From: Paracoccus sediminilitoris
GTDB taxonomy: Bacteria > Pseudomonadota > Alphaproteobacteria > Rhodobacterales > Rhodobacteraceae
Length of the DNA stretch: 64,000 nt
Reading direction: 5' to 3'
NCBI RefSeq assembly: GCF_003259195.1
Contig: NZ_QJPK01000004.1
Span: forward strand, 1 to 64,000
Positions 42,349 through 50,737 of this stretch are shown in pieces. The notes under the pieces are model-generated. The model was not told where the DNA came from and did no database searches. It saw only the letters and a program-made list of their open reading frames with translations. The position numbers and the translations under genes were made by a program. Every line of letters begins with the position of its first letter. Position 1 is the first letter of the stretch.

Positions 42349-43277
42349 CCCAGTCCCCGCTGCTGGCCCTGGCGCCTGCCACCAGCCATGCCCTGGCCCG
42401 CTGGCTGGAGACCGAAGCCTCGACCCGGGACCGGTCCGACCACACGATCACCGCCTATCAGTCCGATGTGATCGCCTTCCTGCACTTCATCGGCCGTCAT
42501 CACGGCGAACCCGCCACGCCCAATTCGCTTGGCACACTGAGACAAGCCGACATGCGCGCCTTTTCGGCGTCCGAACGCGCCCGCGGCCTTGGCGCGCGGT
42601 CGCTGGCGCGGCGGCAATCGGCGGTGCGCAGCTTCCTGCGCTGGCTGTCGGACCGCGAGGGGTATGACCTGTCCGCCGCGCTGTCCGCCCGCAGTCCGAA
42701 ATACGCGCGGTCCCTGCCCCGCCCCCTGACCCCCGACCAGGCACAGGACACGCTGGCGCAAGTCGGGTTGCACGACACGCCTTGGATCGCGGCCCGCGAT
42801 ACCGCCGTTCTGACCCTTCTGTGGGGCAGCGGGCTGCGCATCTCCGAGGCGATGGCCCTGAACGGCAGCGACTGGCCCTTCCGCGAGGCGCTGACCATCC
42901 GCGGCAAGGGCGGGCGCGAAAGGCAGGTGCCGGTGCTGCCCGTCGCGCGTCAGGCCATCGCGGCCTATCTGGAACTGTCACCTTGGGGCCATCGCGCCGA
43001 TCAGCCACTGTTTCGCGGCATGCGCGGCAAGCGCCTGTCGGGGGATGCCGTGGCGGGCGCGATGCGCAAGGCGCGGGCATCATTGGGCCTGCCGGCCACG
43101 GCCACGCCCCATGCGCTGCGCCACAGCTTTGCCACGCATCTGCTGTCGGCGGGGGGCGATCTGCGCACCATCCAGGAATTGCTGGGCCATGCCAGCCTGT
43201 CCACCACCCAGGTATATACCGGGGTCGATGACGCCCAGTTGATGGCCGTCTATCGGTCGGCCCATCCGCGCGGTTGA
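42345..43277 (+). CDS. xerC: Tyrosine recombinase XerC
   Basis: A 310-residue site-specific recombinase that, with XerD, resolves chromosome dimers at dif. The catalytic residues are Arg165 in WGSGLRISEAMAL, Lys188 in IRGKGGRERQVPV, His256 and Arg259 in PHALRHSFATHLL, His282 in LLGHASLSTTQVY and the nucleophile Tyr291. The N-terminal core-binding domain covers residues 15-110. No dif site was recognised in this window. It is translationally coupled to DUF484. Confidence 0.94.
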   Translation: MTQSPLLALAPATSHALARWLETEASTRDRSDHTITAYQSDVIAFLHFIGRHHGEPATPNSLGTLRQADMRAFSASERARGLGARSLARRQSAVRSFLRWLSDREGYDLSAALSARSPKYARSLPRPLTPDQAQDTLAQVGLHDTPWIAARDTAVLTLLWGSGLRISEAMALNGSDWPFREALTIRGKGGRERQVPVLPVARQAIAAYLELSPWGHRADQPLFRGMRGKRLSGDAVAGAMRKARASLGLPATATPHALRHSFATHLLSAGGDLRTIQELLGHASLSTTQVYTGVDDAQLMAVYRSAHPRG

Positions 43278-43334
43278 ACCCGCGCCACATGGGCGGCGTT
43301 GTCCCGACAACATGTTGAAAAGAAGGCTTTCAGG

Positions 43335-43910
43335 ATGACCAACCACGCGATCTTCGACCGCCCCTTGGGTGTCGCCCCGCCCCCGGGATACGATCAGGCC
43401 ATCTTCGGGATGGGCTGCTATTGGGGGGTGGAACGCCTGTTCTGGCAGCAGAACGGCATCTGGCTGACCGAGGTCGGCTTTGCCGGCGGCGATGTTCAGA
43501 ACCCGACCTACGATCAAGTCAAGCGCGGCGATACCGGCCATGCCGAGGTCGTCCGGATCATCTATGACAGCTCTCTGATCAGCTATGATCACCTGCTGCA
43601 GCTGTTCTGGGAAAACCACGACCCGACGCAGGGCGATCGGCAGGGCAACGACATGGGCAACCAGTATCGCAGCCTGATCATGACCTTTTCCGAAAGCCAG
43701 GAAGCCGCCGCCGAGGCATCCAAGGCTGACTACAACAACCGCCTGGCCGTGCAGGGTTTCCCCGAGATCACGACCGCCATCATTCCAGCCGGACCCCTTT
43801 GGCCCGCCCACGAGGACCATCAGCAATACTTGGAAAAGAACCCCGAGGGTTATTGCGGCCTCAAGGGGACAGGGGTAGAGGCGTCCATGCCCAACCCGGA
43901 CCCCATCTGA
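43335..43910 (+). CDS. msrA: Peptide methionine-S-sulfoxide reductase
   Basis: Reduces methionine-S-sulfoxide in proteins. The active-site motif is FGMGCYWGVERLFW with the nucleophilic Cys28; the common form is GCFWG, so Tyr replaces Phe here. The GYAGG-type loop is GFAGGDVQNPTYDQV, and QGNDMGNQYRS follows. The C-terminal EKNPEGYCGLKGTGV holds the resolving cysteine. Length 191. AGAAGG lies 8 bases before the ATG. The stop overlaps the prmA start (TGATG). Confidence 0.94.
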   Translation: MTNHAIFDRPLGVAPPPGYDQAIFGMGCYWGVERLFWQQNGIWLTEVGFAGGDVQNPTYDQVKRGDTGHAEVVRIIYDSSLISYDHLLQLFWENHDPTQGDRQGNDMGNQYRSLIMTFSESQEAAAEASKADYNNRLAVQGFPEITTAIIPAGPLWPAHEDHQQYLEKNPEGYCGLKGTGVEASMPNPDPI

Positions 43911-44779
43911 TGCCCACATATACTGCACTGACCCACCTGCAAGGCCGCGAAGCCGCCGAAGCCTTGGCAGAGGCCTGCGAGGATCTGACCCCCGAACCGG
44001 TCGGCACCGGCGTCTTCGAGATCGAGGACGGATCGGAGCGGTGGGAGGTCGGCGCCTATTTCACCGAAAGCCCCGACGAGATCGGTCTGGCCTTGCTGGC
44101 GGCGGCGCATGGCGCGAACCCCTTCGTCATCTCGGAACTGCCCGAGGTGGATTGGGTCGCGCATGTCCGCCGCGAACTGACCCCCGTCCATGCGGGACGC
44201 TTCTATGTCCATGGCAGCCACAATGCCGATGAGATCCCCGATGGCGTCGAACCACTGTGGATCGAAGCGGCGATGGCCTTCGGCACCGGCCATCACAACA
44301 CCACCAAGGGCTGCCTTGAGGCATTGGACCGGCTGGCGACCGAAGGCTTCAAGGCCACGCGCATCGCCGATATCGGCTGCGGCACCGCCGTGCTGGCCAT
44401 GGGCGCCGCGCGCCTGTGGCAGGTGACGGTGCTGGCCAGCGACATCGACCCGGTCGCGGTCGATACGGCCGCCGCCAATGTCATTGCCAACGGCCTGGAC
44501 GGGCGCGTCGTCTGCATGGAGGCCGCGGGCTTCGAGCATCCGACGCTGGAACAGGCCGCGCCCTATGACTTGGTGTTGGCCAATATTCTCAAGCAGCCGC
44601 TGATCGACTTGGCGGGCGACATGGCCCGCAACGTCGCGCAGGCGGGTAAGATCATCCTGTCGGGCATCCTGACCACTCAGGCCGACGAAGTTGTCGAGGC
44701 ATATGGCAAAACCGGCTTCACGCTGGATCGCCGCGACGATCAGGGCGACTGGACGACGCTGGTCCTGACCCGCGGCTGA
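43910..44779 (+). CDS. prmA: Ribosomal protein L11 methyltransferase
   Basis: S-adenosylmethionine-dependent enzyme that trimethylates ribosomal protein L11. SAM motif I is IADIGCGTAVLAMGAARL, with VLASDIDPVAVDTAAANVIA as motif II. The substrate-region LWIEAAMAFGTGHHNTTKGC is diagnostic for PrmA, and ANILKQPLIDLAGDM occupies the N-x-x-x-P-L position. Length 289. The N-terminal half is the L11-binding domain. The start overlaps msrA by one base. A hairpin terminator lies downstream, but its T-run serves the opposite strand. Confidence 0.93.
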   Translation: MPTYTALTHLQGREAAEALAEACEDLTPEPVGTGVFEIEDGSERWEVGAYFTESPDEIGLALLAAAHGANPFVISELPEVDWVAHVRRELTPVHAGRFYVHGSHNADEIPDGVEPLWIEAAMAFGTGHHNTTKGCLEALDRLATEGFKATRIADIGCGTAVLAMGAARLWQVTVLASDIDPVAVDTAAANVIANGLDGRVVCMEAAGFEHPTLEQAAPYDLVLANILKQPLIDLAGDMARNVAQAGKIILSGILTTQADEVVEAYGKTGFTLDRRDDQGDWTTLVLTRG

Positions 44780-44806
44780 TCCCGCCCCACCGATCGGACA
44801 TGAAAA

Positions 44807-44836
44807 AACCCCCGCGAGCCTCGGCTTTCGGGGGTT
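44807..44836 (-). terminator. Rho-independent terminator for the DUF1127 gene
   Basis: AACCCCCG and CGGGGGTT pair, with an inner AGCC/GGCT stem. On the minus strand it is followed by TTTTTT, so it ends the DUF1127 transcript. It may also act on prmA transcripts. Confidence 0.8.
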
Positions 44837-44863
44837 CGTTCGTCATTTGGACGGGCAGTGGCT

Positions 44864-45058
44864 TCAGAAGCCGCGCGCAATCCGCTCGATGTCGCCACGG
44901 CACAGACCGATATCGTCCAGCTCGCGGTCGGACAGGCGGCTCAGCTCGCGACGGGTCACGCGGGTATCTTTCCACGAGCCGAACAGCGAGATGATATGCG
45001 CGACGATGTTGCCCACGCCTCCGACAGCCATGCTGCGGTTCGTTTCGATCGTCGTCAT
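44864..45058 (-). CDS. DUF1127 small protein
   Basis: A 64-residue protein. The C-terminal half has the DUF1127 signature: WKDTRVTRRELSRLSDRELD, then DIGLCRGDIERIARGF. Such small Arg-rich proteins in alphaproteobacteria affect phosphate and carbon metabolism and bind RNA in some species (Agrobacterium, Rhodobacter CcaF1). The N-terminal half has a hydrophobic stretch (GGVGNIVAHIISLFGSW). AGGTGA precedes the ATG. It has its own promoter region at 45059-45248 and a strong terminator, so it is probably a monocistronic unit. Confidence 0.9.
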   Translation of the reverse strand: MTTIETNRSMAVGGVGNIVAHIISLFGSWKDTRVTRRELSRLSDRELDDIGLCRGDIERIARGF

Positions 45059-45232
45059 CGTGTCACCTGTTTTCAGATTGCCCTATCGTCGGGCAGTTTT
45101 CGGATAGACAGGAGATAATTCGGGCAACCGACAAAGAGTAGCCGCCAAAGGGTCATTGCCGCTATGCGATGGCTGCAACAGCCACCGGTGATTTCGTTGC
45201 CGAAATGTCGCAAATTCCATGTAGGGGGTCGG

Positions 45233-45258
45233 TTGGCGCCAGGTTGACCTAACGCCAA
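45233..45258. repeat. Imperfect palindrome at the end of rsmE
   Basis: TTGGCG pairs with CGCCAA and AGGT with ACCT around a TG centre, spanning the rsmE stop codon. It could be a weak terminator for rsmE; no T-run follows on the minus strand. Confidence 0.35.
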
Positions 45259-45968
45259 TCGCCCAAAGATGCCTGCCACAGGGCCATCGCCGCGACCGCT
45301 GCCGTATCCGCGCGCAGAATGCGCGGCCCGAGGCTGACCGGCGTGATGAAGGGCAGCGACCGCAGGCGGGCGCGTTCGGTTGCCGAAAAGCCGCCTTCGG
45401 GGCCGATCAGGATGGCCCAGGGGCCGCCCTGCAACCCGGCCAGGGTCTGGGCGGGACCGGCCAGCGCCTCATCCGCCCAGAGGATCCGGCGCGCATCGTC
45501 CCATCCGTCCAGCAGGCGCGACAGTGGCGTCAGGTCATCGACGGGCGGGACATAGGTGCCGCCACATTGCTCGGCGGCCTCGATGGCGTGGGCCTGAAGG
45601 CGGTCCTGGCGGATGCGTTCGGAATTGGTGTGATCGGTCTGCACGGGCAGGATGCGGGCCGCGCCCATCTCGGCGGCCTTTTCGACGATGAAATCGGTCC
45701 GCGCCTTCTTGATGGGGGCAAAGCACAGCCACAGGTCGGGCGGGTCCTGCTGGGGGGCGGATTGTTCCACCGGGGTGACGCTGCCGCCGCGCTTGCCGAT
45801 CTGGTCCAGTTCGGCAAGCCATTCGCCGTCACGCCCGTTGAAGACCCGGACCCGATCGCCCGGCTTCTGGCGCATGACGCCCGACAGGTAGTGCGCCTGC
45901 CCCTGTTCCAGCGCAACGGGTTGTCCAGCGGCCAGAGGGTGATCTATGTAAAGTCTGATTTTCGCCAT
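45249..45968 (-). CDS. rsmE: 16S rRNA (uracil1498-N3)-methyltransferase
   Basis: SPOUT-fold methyltransferase that modifies U1498 of 16S rRNA. It begins MAKIRLYIDHPLAAGQPVAL with the PUA-like N-terminal domain (VMRQKPGDRVRVFNGRDGEW). The SPOUT signature is WAILIGPEGGFSATERARL followed by VSLGPRILRADTAAVAAMAL, forming the trefoil knot. Length 239. The 352 codons of open frame upstream are a shadow of ubiA. The start codon is only 15 bases from that of ubiA, in the opposite direction. Confidence 0.94.
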   Translation of the reverse strand: MAKIRLYIDHPLAAGQPVALEQGQAHYLSGVMRQKPGDRVRVFNGRDGEWLAELDQIGKRGGSVTPVEQSAPQQDPPDLWLCFAPIKKARTDFIVEKAAEMGAARILPVQTDHTNSERIRQDRLQAHAIEAAEQCGGTYVPPVDDLTPLSRLLDGWDDARRILWADEALAGPAQTLAGLQGGPWAILIGPEGGFSATERARLRSLPFITPVSLGPRILRADTAAVAAMALWQASLGDWR

Positions 45969-45983
45969 GATGGGTGCGACGCT

Positions 45984-46922
45984 ATGCAAAGCCAGACCGA
46001 AAGGCCAGATGCCGTCATCGACGCGCCCAAGGGAAATTGGGTCGACCGCTATGCCCCGCCGCGGACGCGCCCCTGGCTGCGCATGTCGCGCGCCGACCGC
46101 CCCATCGGGACATGGCTGCTGTTGCTGCCCTGCTGGTGGGGGGTGGGCCTGGCGATGATGACGGATGCGCCGCGCTGGTTCGATCTGTGGATCGCGCTGG
46201 CCTGCGCCATCGGTGCTTTCGTCATGCGCGGCGCGGGATGCACTTGGAACGACATCACCGACCGTGACATCGATGCCCAGGTGGCGCGGACGCGGTCGCG
46301 GCCCCTGCCTTCGGGACAGGTATCGCTGCGGGGGGCCTATGTCTGGCTGGCGCTGCAGGCGCTGGTGGGGCTGGCGATCCTGGTGACGCTTGGGCAGGCG
46401 GCGGTCTGGATGGGGGTGGCGTCGCTTGTGCTGGTGGCGATCTATCCCTTTGCCAAGCGGTTCACTTGGTGGCCGCAGATCTTCTTGGGGCTGGCCTTCA
46501 ACTGGGGCGTGATGCTGGCCTATGCCGCGCATATGGGCCGGGTGGATCTGGCGCCCGTGATCGCATGGCTGGGCGCGATCGCCTGGACGATCTTCTATGA
46601 CACCATCTACGCCCATCAGGATGCCGAGGATGACGCCATGATCGGCGTGAAATCGACCGCGCGCCTGTTCGGCGATGCCAGCCCCCGCATCCTTGCGGGC
46701 TTTGCGATCCTGGCCGTCGCGGTGCTGGCCATCGCCACCGCCCTTCCCGGTCGCAATCTGTTGATGGCCTGGGCGGGCCTGGCCGGTTTCGCCGCCCATC
46801 TGGCATGGCAGCTGAAGAAATTCGAACCCGACCAAGGGGATGTCTGCCTGCGCCTGTTCCGGTCGAACCGCGATGCGGGGCTGATCCTTGCGCTGTTTCT
46901 TGCCGTGGCCGGCTTGGCGTGA
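45984..46922 (+). CDS. ubiA: 4-hydroxybenzoate polyprenyltransferase
   Basis: Inner-membrane prenyltransferase of ubiquinone synthesis, attaching the isoprenoid tail to 4-hydroxybenzoate. The two aspartate motifs are CTWNDITDRDIDAQVARTRS and FYDTIYAHQDAEDDAMIGVK. About eight hydrophobic helices. Length 312. The start is set at MQSQTERPDAVIDAPKGNW; the frame is open to 45567 but that stretch lies in rsmE. With COQ9 at 58393-59046 it is one of two ubiquinone-synthesis genes here. Confidence 0.94.
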   Translation: MQSQTERPDAVIDAPKGNWVDRYAPPRTRPWLRMSRADRPIGTWLLLLPCWWGVGLAMMTDAPRWFDLWIALACAIGAFVMRGAGCTWNDITDRDIDAQVARTRSRPLPSGQVSLRGAYVWLALQALVGLAILVTLGQAAVWMGVASLVLVAIYPFAKRFTWWPQIFLGLAFNWGVMLAYAAHMGRVDLAPVIAWLGAIAWTIFYDTIYAHQDAEDDAMIGVKSTARLFGDASPRILAGFAILAVAVLAIATALPGRNLLMAWAGLAGFAAHLAWQLKKFEPDQGDVCLRLFRSNRDAGLILALFLAVAGLA

Positions 46923-46984
46923 TTGCGCCAAGGGGGTCCGGGGGCTAAACGTTGCGCGCTTGCAACAGACCAAGGTTTTCACGC

Positions 46985-49171
46985 ATGGCTTCCCCGCGCC
47001 GCAGATTTTCCACCACATTGGCAACCGTCCTGGTCATGGGCGGGGCGGGTGGACTCTGCTGGGTGGCGGCCGAAGCGGCTGCGACCTTCATCGAGGAACG
47101 CGCGGCGCAGGATGTCGGGCTGGCGCTGCAAAGCGGCGGCTTTGACTGGGCGACGGTATCGACCGATGGCCTGCGCGTCCGGCTGACCGGCACCGCCCCG
47201 ACCGAGGTCGATCGCTTTCGTGCCATGACCCAGGCCACGGCCGTCGTCGATGCCAACCGCATCGTGGACCAGATGACCGTCGCCTCGGTCGAGGCAATGA
47301 CGCCCCCCGATTTCAAGATCGAGCTGCTGCGCAACGACCAGGGCATATCGTTGATCGGACTTGTGCCGGCCGCGACGGACCGCGCGGCGATCCTGCGCAC
47401 CTTGCGGGCCGATGTGCAGGACGGACAGGTGACCGACCTGCTGGAAAGCGCCGATTACCAGGTTCCCGACCTGTGGGACGCCTCGGTCGCATATGGCATC
47501 AAGGCCGCGCAGATGACCGATCAGGCCAAGGTCTCGATCGGGCCGGGACTGGTGGTGGTCGCAGCCCTTGCCAAGGACCGCGAGGACAAGGGCCGGCTGG
47601 AGGCAGCGTTGAAGCGCGACCTGCCCAAAGGGGTCCGGCTGGAGAGCAGGATCACGGCCCCCCGCCCGGTCATCGCGCCCTTCACGATGCGCTTTGCCAT
47701 CGATGACAAGGGCCCCCGATTCGACGCCTGCGCCGCCGATGATGAAGCCGCCCAGGACCGCATCATCGCCGCCGCCCGCACCGTCGGGCTGGAGGGTGCG
47801 GTGGACTGCACGCTGGGGTTGGGCGCGCCATCCCCCGACTGGGGCACCGCCGCCGAGGCCGCCATCAAGGCCGTGGGCCAGCTGGGCGCGGGGCAGGTCA
47901 CGATCCTGGATGCGGATGTGGCGCTGGTCGTGCCGCCGGGCATGGACCAAGGCCGCTTCGACGCCGCCGCGGGAGAGCTGGAACAGGCCCTTCCCCAAGG
48001 TTTCTCGCTGAAGGCGGTGCTGGAAAAGGCCCGCCCCAAGGACCAGGGCCCCGCCATCTTCGAGGCCACCCTGACAGAAAGCGGCAGCCTGTCGATGACG
48101 GGCCGCATCGCCGACCAGCAGATGCGCGAGGCTGTGGACAGCTTTGCCACGTCGCGCTTCGACGTGACCCAAAGCGGGCTGCGCAGCGATTCCGACGTGC
48201 CCGGCGGCTGGACCGTCCGCGTCGTCGCCGCGCTTGAGGCGATCGACGCCCTGCAATCGGGCAGCGTCCGCGTCACGCCCGACTTGTTGCAGGTCACCGG
48301 CATGTCGGGCGACCCCAATGCCACCGACCGCACGGCGGCCCTGCTGTCGCAGCGCCTGGGGACGGGGGCGCGCTATGCCCTGACGATCGGCTATGACCGG
48401 CGGCTGGACCCCGCGCTTGGGCTGCCGGATGGCGACGAATGCGTGGCGCAGCTGAACACCGTCATGTCGGAAAGCGAGATCGGCTTCGAACCCAGCAGCT
48501 CCTCGATTGCGGGGGATCCGGGCCCGACGCTGGACCGTCTGGCTCAGGCCATGGTCGAATGCGCCGATTTCCAGATCGAGGCGGGCGGGCATACCGATGC
48601 CCAGGGCTCGGACGGGTTCAACGCCGAATTGTCGCGCGGGCGCGCCCAAGCCATCGTTACCGCCATGAAGGATGCAGGGATCGACGTCACCAACATGACC
48701 TCGCGCGGGTATGGCGAAAGCCAGCCCATCGCCACCAACGACACCGAGGAAGGCCGCGAGGAGAACCGCCGGATCGAGTTCCGCCTGCTGTCCCCCCACC
48801 CGGTCCGCGCAGCCGCGCCGGCGGTCACGGCCGTCACAGGCATCACCGGCCAGCAGGCCGAACAGCCGGATGCGCCGCCGGTCCAGGGCCCGAACCTGCC
48901 GCAGATGCAGGGTCCGAACCTGCCGCCGCGCCCGGCTCAGATGCAGGGACCGAACCTGCCGCGCAGCAATGACGGGTCCAGCATGACCCCCCTGACCATC
49001 GGCGTCAGCGAAGAGTTCGAGTCGCTGGACGCGCGCGAGGAAAACCTTAGGGTGCCGGTGCAGACCCCCGACGCCGACACGCCGCGTCCGGGTCCGCGTC
49101 CCGATGATGTGGCCGAACGCGCTGCGACCCAAGAAGCCACGACCCAGGAAGACGAAGCGAAGACCCCATGA
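46985..49171 (+). CDS. OmpA-family protein with BON domains
   Basis: A 728-residue exported protein. A signal or anchor helix (STTLATVLVMGGAGGLCWVA) is followed by BON-like units such as TDGLRVRLTGTAPTEVDRFR. The OmpA C-terminal peptidoglycan-binding domain contains FQIEAGGHTDAQGSDGFNAE, then LSRGRAQAIVTAMKDAGIDV and REENRRIEFRLLS. The last 130 residues are low complexity, with three QGPNLP units (VQGPNLPQMQGPNLP, then MQGPNLPRSN). This type probably tethers the envelope to peptidoglycan. A TTG 11 codons upstream is possible but ATG 46985 is preferred. The stop overlaps the next gene by 4 bases. Confidence 0.9.
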   Translation: MASPRRRFSTTLATVLVMGGAGGLCWVAAEAAATFIEERAAQDVGLALQSGGFDWATVSTDGLRVRLTGTAPTEVDRFRAMTQATAVVDANRIVDQMTVASVEAMTPPDFKIELLRNDQGISLIGLVPAATDRAAILRTLRADVQDGQVTDLLESADYQVPDLWDASVAYGIKAAQMTDQAKVSIGPGLVVVAALAKDREDKGRLEAALKRDLPKGVRLESRITAPRPVIAPFTMRFAIDDKGPRFDACAADDEAAQDRIIAAARTVGLEGAVDCTLGLGAPSPDWGTAAEAAIKAVGQLGAGQVTILDADVALVVPPGMDQGRFDAAAGELEQALPQGFSLKAVLEKARPKDQGPAIFEATLTESGSLSMTGRIADQQMREAVDSFATSRFDVTQSGLRSDSDVPGGWTVRVVAALEAIDALQSGSVRVTPDLLQVTGMSGDPNATDRTAALLSQRLGTGARYALTIGYDRRLDPALGLPDGDECVAQLNTVMSESEIGFEPSSSSIAGDPGPTLDRLAQAMVECADFQIEAGGHTDAQGSDGFNAELSRGRAQAIVTAMKDAGIDVTNMTSRGYGESQPIATNDTEEGREENRRIEFRLLSPHPVRAAAPAVTAVTGITGQQAEQPDAPPVQGPNLPQMQGPNLPPRPAQMQGPNLPRSNDGSSMTPLTIGVSEEFESLDAREENLRVPVQTPDADTPRPGPRPDDVAERAATQEATTQEDEAKTP

Positions 49172-49497
49172 ACCGATCCGAATTCATCGCCGTGACCTCC
49201 GTGATCCTGTTCGGGGCCTTTGTCCTTGGCTGGATCGCCAGCTGGCTTGTGCATCGCATCGCGCGTCCCGTGCGGTCGGACATGACCGAACTGGATCACA
49301 TGGCCCAGAAGCTGCACGAGGCCGAGGAACAGCGCGACAGCGCCGTGGCCCTGCTGGAACAGCGCGAGGCCGAACTGTCGTCGCAACTGGCGGGCGCCCG
49401 TGCCGAGGCCGAGGCCGCGCTGGAGGGCCTGCGCGACAGCCGCACCGAGATCGAGGAATTGCGCGACTATATCGAGGCCAAGCTGGCCCGCCGTTAA
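49168..49497 (+). CDS. Small membrane coiled-coil protein
   Basis: A 109-residue protein with one N-terminal helix (FIAVTSVILFGAFVLGWIAS) and a long coiled coil from about residue 38 (MTELDHMAQKLHEAEEQRDS, then EIEELRDYIEAKLARR). The ATG overlaps the stop of the OmpA/BON gene (ATGA). No named family was recognised. A structural partner of the OmpA/BON protein is inferred only from coupling. A bidirectional terminator follows. Confidence 0.8.
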   Translation: MNRSEFIAVTSVILFGAFVLGWIASWLVHRIARPVRSDMTELDHMAQKLHEAEEQRDSAVALLEQREAELSSQLAGARAEAEAALEGLRDSRTEIEELRDYIEAKLARR

Positions 49498-49506
49498 TCG
49501 CGCATG

Positions 49507-49532
49507 AAAAAGGGGCCGCATGGCCCCCCTTT
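49507..49532. terminator. Bidirectional terminator
   Basis: AAAGGGGCC and GGCCCCCCTTT pair around a GCAT loop between convergent genes, with A- and T-rich flanks on both sides. Confidence 0.75.
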
Positions 49533-49553
49533 CGCATCAGGTCGGTGGCGGGA

Positions 49554-50735
49554 TCAGATCCCGGCTTCGATGATCGCCCGCGCCAGCACCGGCACCGTGT
49601 CGGTGTTCAGCCCCGCGATGTTCAGCCGCGAATCGCCCACCATGTAGATGCCCGCGTCGCGCTTCAGCGTCTCGACCTGTTCGGTCGTGGCCCCCAGGCG
49701 AGAGAACATGCCGCGATGATGTTCGATGAAATCGAAACGGTCGCTGCCCGATAGCTGGCGCAGTTCGGATGCCAGCTGCGTGCGCAGGCCCAGCATGGTG
49801 TTGCGCACCTCTTCCAGTTCGGCGGCCCAATCGGCACGCAGGGCGTCGTCGGTCAGGATGGTGCTGACGATGCGCGCGCCGTGGTCGGGCGGGAAGGAAT
49901 AGTTCTGGCGGTTCAGATAGGCCAGCGAGCCTTGGGTCAGGTCGCGCGTCGCCGTGTTGTCGGTCAGCGCCATCAGGATGCCGGTGCGTTCACGATAGAT
50001 GCCGAAATTCTTGCTGCAGGATGCGGCGATCAGCACCTGCGGCAGGCGCTTGGCGATCATGCGGGTCGCGGCGGCATCGGCGTCCAGGCCGTCGCCAAAG
50101 CCCTGATAGGCCAGGTCGATCAGCGGGATCGCCCCGGATTTTTCCAGGATCGCGGCGACTTCCTCGAACTGTTCCAGCGTCAGGTTGGCGCCGGTCGGGT
50201 TGTGGCAGCAGCCGTGCAGCAGGACGATGTCGTCCTTCTTGGCCTTCGAGATGTCGGCCTTCATCGCCTCGAAATCGACGCCGCGGGTTTCGGCATCGAA
50301 ATAGGCGTATTCGACGAAGGGCAGGCCCATGAACTTCATGATCGACAGGTGGTTGGGCCAGGTCGGGTTCGACACGAAGATTGTCACGTCGGGATTGGCC
50401 AGACGCGCCAGTTCCAGCGCCTGGCGGATGGCCCCCGTGCCCCCCACCGTCGCGACCGAGGCCAGACGGTCGGCGGGCACGTCGCCCAGCACCATCTGCG
50501 CCATGGAATTGCGATATTCGGCTTCGCCCGCAAGGCTGGTATAGGCCTTGGTCGTCTGGCTTTCCCAGATGCGCTGTTCAGCCGCCTTGACCGCCCGCAT
50601 GACCGGCGTCACGCCCTGCGGGTCCTTATAGACGCCGACCCCAAGGTCGATCTTGCCCTGTCGGGTGTCGGCCTTGAATTCCTCGATCAGCATCAGGATC
50701 TTGTCGGGGGCTTGGGCTTTGAGGTTGGACAGCAT
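49554..50735 (-). CDS. tyrB: Aromatic amino acid aminotransferase
   Basis: PLP enzyme of fold type I that transaminates Tyr, Phe, Trp and Asp. It closely resembles the structurally known Paracoccus denitrificans enzyme: MLSNLKAQAPDKILMLIEEF, GKIDLGVGVYKDPQGVTPVM, VLLHGCCHNPTGANLTLEQF, and the PLP-lysine motif AASCSKNFGIYRERTG. Length 393, one residue less than that enzyme by memory. The start is supported by GGAG 9 bases upstream. It lies 2 bases after sseA. The substrate preference is inferred from similarity. Confidence 0.95.
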   Translation of the reverse strand: MLSNLKAQAPDKILMLIEEFKADTRQGKIDLGVGVYKDPQGVTPVMRAVKAAEQRIWESQTTKAYTSLAGEAEYRNSMAQMVLGDVPADRLASVATVGGTGAIRQALELARLANPDVTIFVSNPTWPNHLSIMKFMGLPFVEYAYFDAETRGVDFEAMKADISKAKKDDIVLLHGCCHNPTGANLTLEQFEEVAAILEKSGAIPLIDLAYQGFGDGLDADAAATRMIAKRLPQVLIAASCSKNFGIYRERTGILMALTDNTATRDLTQGSLAYLNRQNYSFPPDHGARIVSTILTDDALRADWAAELEEVRNTMLGLRTQLASELRQLSGSDRFDFIEHHRGMFSRLGATTEQVETLKRDAGIYMVGDSRLNIAGLNTDTVPVLARAIIEAGI

Positions 50736-50737
50736 CT

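Noticed and set aside
45073-45279. 68-codon minus-strand frame upstream of DUF1127
   Set aside because: No motif or ribosome site. It overlaps the likely DUF1127 promoter and the rsmE end.
46979-49132. 717-codon minus-strand frame opposite the OmpA/BON gene
   Set aside because: No family motif, and the opposite strand has a clear signal peptide and OmpA domain. High GC gives long antisense frames.
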